Assembly (NCBI GenBank): GCA_946220865.1
Contig: CAMJYM010000033.1
Span: 1 to 8,765 of the forward strand
Origin: an uncultured Clostridia bacterium
GTDB taxonomy: Bacteria; Bacillota; Clostridia; Saccharofermentanales; DTU023
DNA: 8,765 nucleotides
Reading direction: 5' to 3'
Under the pieces are notes generated by a model that saw only the letters and a list, made by a program, of their open reading frames with translations, had not been told where the DNA came from and searched no databases. Below, piece by piece: positions 6,518 to 8,765 of this stretch. A program made the position numbers and the translations under genes. Every line of letters begins with the position of its first letter. The first letter of the stretch is position 1.

Positions 6518-6538
6518 AGCGCTCGAATTCGGATCCGG

Positions 6539-6934
6539 CTAAAAAACCACTCCAGACTGCAGAAGAACATTCGCAAAAGGTGTACATTCCCCGCTGCGGA
6601 TCACGCCCTTACAGTGAGGGAGTTCCTTTTTCAGAGCCTCGTGCGAAATAAAAACGATGGGTGTCTGCGGAAAACGCTGGCGAATGGCCGCAAGCAGCGT
6701 CGCATTTTTAGCCTGAATTTCCTCAGCGAGAAAAATTTTCTCCACCTGAAACTCAGAAAGCACGGCATCCAGCGTTTCCAAAAAAGAGGGAATTCCCGCT
6801 GTCAAAGCGAGATCAATGCGCTCTGTGGTCTCAGGAATGGGCAGTCCCGCATCGGCAATGGCAAGGCAATCTGTGTGCCCCATACGGGCAATCAGGGAAG
6901 AAATTTCAGCATTCAGCAAACCGGTCTTTTTCAT
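6539..6934 (-). CDS. rbsD: D-ribose pyranase
   Basis: This 131-residue cytoplasmic protein, exactly the Bacillus RbsD length, interconverts the beta-pyranose and beta-furanose forms of ribose so that imported sugar can reach ribokinase. It starts MKKTGLLNAEISSLIARMGHTD. The family proton donor His20, Asp28, His98 and Asn122 are present at their usual positions. The C-terminal motif is CTPFANVLLQSGV, with Phe120 where the family has Tyr (SPYAN in E. coli). TTT in place of TAT or TAC needs one base change. The ribosome binding site AGGAGG sits six bases before ATG. A TATAAT box lies 62 bases upstream of the gene. The catalytic base is intact, so activity is likely, but substrate contact may differ. 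Confidence 0.95.
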   Translation of the reverse strand: MKKTGLLNAEISSLIARMGHTDCLAIADAGLPIPETTERIDLALTAGIPSFLETLDAVLSEFQVEKIFLAEEIQAKNATLLAAIRQRFPQTPIVFISHEALKKELPHCKGVIRSGECTPFANVLLQSGVVF

Positions 6935-6945
6935 CTCAACCCTCC

Positions 6946-6998
6946 TCAGTTTCTTTATTATTTATTTCCCTCAGTTTCTTTATTTCAGTTTCTTCATT
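6946..6998. repeat. Three copies of a 14-base repeat in the rbsD leader
   Basis: On the plus strand TCAGTTTCTTTATT occurs at 6946-6959 and 6971-6984, and TCAGTTTCTTCATT follows directly at 6985-6998. In the transcript each reads as an A-rich block ending GAAACTGA, and the copy nearest rbsD runs into the AGGAGG ribosome binding site. The first copy overlaps the TATAAT box. Confidence 0.85.
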
Positions 6999-7001
6999 AT
7001 A
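6996..7001 (-). promoter_or_regulatory. Candidate internal promoter of rbsD (-10 TATAAT)
   Basis: A perfect TATAAT -10 box is present, with transcription expected near 6989, about 55 bases before the rbsD start. No good -35 box lies 16-18 bases upstream, and no TG extension is present. It may need an activator, or be fortuitous in AT-rich DNA. The large 249-base gap after rbsK favours a second promoter here. Confidence 0.4.
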
Positions 7002-7034
7002 GTGTCTCAAAAATAAAAGAGCTAAAAATGATAG

Positions 7035-7059
7035 AGCCTAAAATGACTTTATTCAGGCT
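7035..7059 (-). terminator. Weak terminator-like hairpin after rbsK
   Basis: AGCCT pairs with AGGCT around a 15-base loop and is followed in the transcript by T-rich sequence (two T5 runs and a T4 run). Five pairs with a long loop make a poor terminator, so partial termination or processing after rbsK is the most I can suggest. Confidence 0.25.
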
Positions 7060-7076
7060 TTAAGCAACTGCAATCG

Positions 7077-7185
7077 CCACTGATTCATCAGGATTGTGCT
7101 CTCTGCTGAATCATTAGGTTCGTTCTCTCTGCCGCCGACCCATCAGGCTCGCGTTCTCTGCCGACTCATCGACTCGTGCACTCTT
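7077..7185. repeat. Four imperfect tandem repeats of 25-29 bases after rbsK
   Basis: The units are 7077-7105, 7106-7131, 7132-7160 and 7161-7185. Each has the plan of a CTGATTCATCAGG-like start, a TCG/TTG middle and a CTCTCTG-like end on the plus strand. Unit 1 contains the dyad CTGAT-TC-ATCAG. The last unit reaches the rbsK stop codon. No ORF with a ribosome binding site crosses the array. It could be a protein-binding array or a relic of slippage. Confidence 0.75.
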
Positions 7186-8110
7186 AGATTTCCTGTTTTC
7201 CATACCAGGCATCGAAGGCCAGGACTTCCTCCCGATAAGGAAGTGAAGGCTGAGCGCCTTCACGAGTGACCGAAATGGCTGCCGCCCGCATGGCGAAGTC
7301 GATAGCTGCAAAAAGGTCGGAGCCTTGTTCCAAAGCAGCTACCAGCGCTCCGTTAAAGCAATCTCCGGCCGCCGTGGAATCCTTCATGGGAACCCGGTAG
7401 GCGGGGAAAACTTTGGTCTCTTTACCGTCCATATACAGGCAGCCATCTGCGCCCCGTGTCACCAGCAAGGTGGAAAGCCCCTGATCGAGCAGGCGCTGTC
7501 CGGCTTTCATGCAGTCCTCCGGCGTCTCAGTCGGAAGCCCGCCGCTCAACAAAGAAAGTTCGCTTTCATTTGGCGTTAGGATGTCAATACTAGCCATCGT
7601 TTCTGCCTCAAGAGGCGCTGCCGGAGCAGGATTCAGGACCGTACGCAGCCCCAGACTATGCGCAAGTTTCAGCGCTTCGCTCACGTAGGGCAGAGGATTT
7701 TCCAGCTGAGCAAGAAAGAGCGAAGATTTCCCCAAAATCGGACGAGCTTGCTCCAGCTGCTCCTCCTTGAGGTCAAAATTTGCTCCTGAAGCGACCGTAA
7801 TGGAATTGTGGCCTTCCTCATCGACCAGAATCATCGCCAAACCGGTCGGAAGATCGGATTCCCAAATCAACGACGTGTCGATACCATCCTTTTTCATTTG
7901 ACGCAGGAGGAAGGCACCCATATCATCTCGTCCGACCGCTCCGATCATCGCCGCAGAAGCTCCCAGACGGGACGCCGCCACCGCCTGATTCGCTCCCTTA
8001 CCTCCCGGCACCTGACGAAAATCTTGGCCCAGCACGGTCTCCCCCACTTTCGGGATACGTTCCGTATGCAAAATCAGATCCATATTTATACTGCCCAAAA
8101 CGGTGATCAT
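7184..8110 (-). CDS. rbsK: Ribokinase
   Basis: This PfkB-family kinase of 308 residues phosphorylates D-ribose with ATP to ribose 5-phosphate in the cytoplasm, feeding the pentose phosphate and nucleotide pathways. It opens ITVLGSINMDLILHTERIP, has the sugar-binding GGKGANQA (36-43), NPAPA (160-164) and TPNESE (179-184), and ends with the anion hole and catalytic base in STAAGDCFNGA, where Asp250 is the base. The usual motif is TTAAGDTFNGA, so Thr is replaced by Ser and by Cys. The AAGD core is intact. Near the C-terminus, ISVTREGAQPSLP matches ribokinase better than fructokinase. The start is fixed by AAAGGAGG eight bases upstream. It is the first recognised gene of the operon, as in Bacillus rbsRKDACB, but no rbsR precedes it. 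Confidence 0.95.
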   Translation of the reverse strand: MITVLGSINMDLILHTERIPKVGETVLGQDFRQVPGGKGANQAVAASRLGASAAMIGAVGRDDMGAFLLRQMKKDGIDTSLIWESDLPTGLAMILVDEEGHNSITVASGANFDLKEEQLEQARPILGKSSLFLAQLENPLPYVSEALKLAHSLGLRTVLNPAPAAPLEAETMASIDILTPNESELSLLSGGLPTETPEDCMKAGQRLLDQGLSTLLVTRGADGCLYMDGKETKVFPAYRVPMKDSTAAGDCFNGALVAALEQGSDLFAAIDFAMRAAAISVTREGAQPSLPYREEVLAFDAWYGKQEI

Positions 8111-8154
8111 GACCCTTGCCTCCTTTAATGTCCGTTAATATCCATTGAAAATTA

Positions 8155-8349
8155 TTAAAAAATTCCCAAAATGGCTTGGATGGTTTCTCTGGGCTTCCAC
8201 TCGTTGACATTCGCCCAATCGATGCAGCTCTGGCCTCACTCTGTGTGGATTTCCTGAAGAACTATCTCGTCTGTCAGGTGGTAAAACTCCTGAAATTCCT
8301 GAGAGGCTGCCAGGAGCTCCTCTTCTTGTGTCGTTAAATTCTTTATCAT
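8155..8349 (-). pseudogene. Small unknown ORF of 64 codons with one in-frame TGA
   Basis: From ATG at 8349 the frame reads MIKNLTTQEEELLAASQEF... for 37 codons to TGA at 8238-8236. It then stays open for 26 more codons (GQSCIDWANVNEW...) to TAA at 8157-8155. Both halves have ordinary protein composition and lie in the same frame, so one base change (TGG or CGA to TGA) could explain the stop. No ribosome binding site precedes the ATG, and a stop lies just upstream in frame. It ends 44 bases before rbsK, in the same direction. I do not recognise it. The alternatives are a real 37-residue peptide or chance. Confidence 0.35.
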
Positions 8350-8361
8350 AGTTTTTTACTT

Positions 8362-8389
8362 ATTTTATCAGTATTGGAGCTTAAATACT
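8362..8389 (-). promoter_or_regulatory. Possible promoter/operator upstream of the small ORF and rbsK
   Basis: TAAAAT (8367-8362) preceded by TG one base upstream looks like an extended -10 box. Just upstream lies an inverted repeat, AGTATT/AATACT with an 8-base centre (8389-8370), placed where a repressor would cover the -35 to -10 interval. No good -35 box is present. It is the best candidate I see for transcription into the ribose operon, but it does not match the usual LacI/RbsR or CcpA operator. Confidence 0.3.
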
Positions 8390-8445
8390 CGGGAGAATGC
8401 GAGCATAAATGTTCGATGCTATTTTTCAGTTCGCCTAACAACCCG

Positions 8446-8620
8446 CACTACTTGCTAGACCGCAGACCTGCCCTTAAAGCCTTTAAGTCTGCACCTTGCA
8501 GACCGGCCTACGTACTGAGCCTTCACGGTCCGGGACTAAAGGTCTTCCTTTCGCTGACCGGGCAATCAGGTTTTCTAGCACTGGGTAGGCCATCTTTTTA
8601 GTGCAACAAAGCAAGTAGTG
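8446..8620. other. Nested inverted-repeat element, candidate structured RNA or small mobile repeat
   Basis: CACTACTTGCT (8446-8456) is a perfect inverted copy of AGCAAGTAGTG (8610-8620) and closes a 175-base element. Inside, a rod is built by GGCCTAC/GTAGGCC (8505-8511 with 8585-8591), CTGA/TCAG (8515-8518 with 8566-8569), GCC/GGC (8519-8521 with 8561-8563), CGGTC/GACCG (8526-8530 with 8556-8560) and AAAGG/CCTTT (8538-8542 with 8547-8551) round a 4-base loop. Beside it, CTTAAA/TTTAAG (8473-8487) is a hairpin, and TCTGC at 8488-8492 can pair either with GCAGA at 8462-8466 or, as GTCTGCA, with TGCAGAC at 8497-8503. This is far more nested pairing than chance would give. I match it to no RNA family I know. 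Confidence 0.55.
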
Positions 8621-8765
8621 GATGGTTTTGCTTTGGTTTTTCTGATTTTCATGCAAGTAAGCAACTAATGGAGTCAAGTCCACAATAGTGTGTAAATTTG
8701 TAGTTGAGTCTTTATCACTTCCTGTTTTCTTAAGCCGCTTTAGCCAGGAGGCACTGCTGGCGGGC
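8483..8765 (-). CDS. Doubtful partial ORF entering from the window edge
   Basis: A minus-strand frame is open from the window end to TAA at 8485-8483 (93 codons visible). It includes WLKRLKKTG and GTG-DLTPLVAYLHENQKN. Its last 45 codons run through the inverted-repeat element at 8446-8620, so they may be meaningless. The visible part is rich in Ser, Thr, Lys and Asn and matches no family I recognise. It might be the tail of a longer gene beyond the window, possibly of a mobile element, or a chance opening. Confidence 0.2.
   Translation of the reverse strand, partial: PASSASWLKRLKKTGSDKDSTTNLHTIVDLTPLVAYLHENQKNQSKTIHYLLCCTKKMAYPVLENLIARSAKGRPLVPDREGSVRRPVCKVQT
8596..8671. repeat. Two 26-base direct repeats exactly 50 bases apart
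   Basis: 8596-8621 (TTTTAGTGCAACAAAGCAAG...) and 8646-8671 (TTTTCATGCAAGTAAGCAAC...) agree at 20 of 26 positions. The first copy contains the right arm of the closing helix of the structured element, so that arm is duplicated outside it. Paired sites of this type occur at the ends of some transposons and at protein-binding sites. Confidence 0.6.

Noticed and set aside
7077..7160. CTGATGA motifs on the minus strand as hammerhead ribozyme cores
   Set aside because: The required GAAA segment and the three flanking helices are absent. The motif recurs only because of the tandem repeat.
7077..7185. CRISPR array
   Set aside because: The units follow each other directly without unique spacers, they are imperfect, and no cas gene is present.
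8210..8240. Selenocysteine insertion at the in-frame TGA
   Set aside because: No convincing SECIS hairpin follows the TGA, the context Glu-TGA-Gly resembles no selenoprotein motif I know, and no Sec genes are in the window.
8374..8601. 75-codon plus-strand ORF across the structured element
   Set aside because: It lies almost wholly within nested inverted repeats, lacks a ribosome binding site, and competes with an equally open antisense frame. Structure explains the sequence better than coding.

Overview
The window is most likely from a monoderm Bacillota (Firmicutes) chromosome. Every main gene has an AGGAGG-type ribosome binding site, the ribose-binding protein carries a lipobox (lipoproteins replace free periplasmic proteins in monoderms), and RbsD has the 131-residue Bacillus-type length. 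The genus cannot be read from the sequence. All recognisable genes lie on the minus strand, so transcription runs from high to low coordinates.

Layout in transcription order. From 8765 to 8350 is a non-operon region with a 175-nt nested inverted-repeat structure (8446-8620), two 26-nt direct repeats and a doubtful ORF that runs off the window edge. From 8349 to 8155 is a small ORF broken by one in-frame TGA. Then comes a complete ribose uptake and activation operon in the order rbsK (ribokinase), rbsD (ribose pyranase), rbsA (ATPase), rbsC (permease), rbsB (binding lipoprotein). RbsB captures ribose, RbsC and RbsA import it, RbsD interconverts its pyranose forms, and RbsK makes ribose 5-phosphate. 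No rbsR regulator lies in the window. After rbsB come a hairpin, an array of six 7-nt repeats, a good sigma-A-type promoter, a four-codon leader ORF and a 601-residue ABC-F ATPase (2326-521). The remaining 520 bases hold a frame-broken fragment on the plus strand and an AT-rich stretch without genes.

Two things stand out. First, the ABC-F leader looks like an antibiotic-responsive attenuator: a MING leader ORF with a strong ribosome binding site, a hairpin that buries the ABC-F Shine-Dalgarno next to its start codon, and a possible competing helix. This architecture is known for ABC-F ribosome-protection genes, but this instance is read only from sequence. Second, the spacers of this locus are unusually rich in repeats and hairpins. 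Different tandem repeat families sit after rbsK, before rbsD, before rbsA and before the ABC-F promoter, and the rbsC-rbsB spacer holds five hairpins. RbsB also carries an 11-residue-repeat stalk. The structured element at 8446-8620 is the best candidate for an undescribed RNA or a small mobile repeat.
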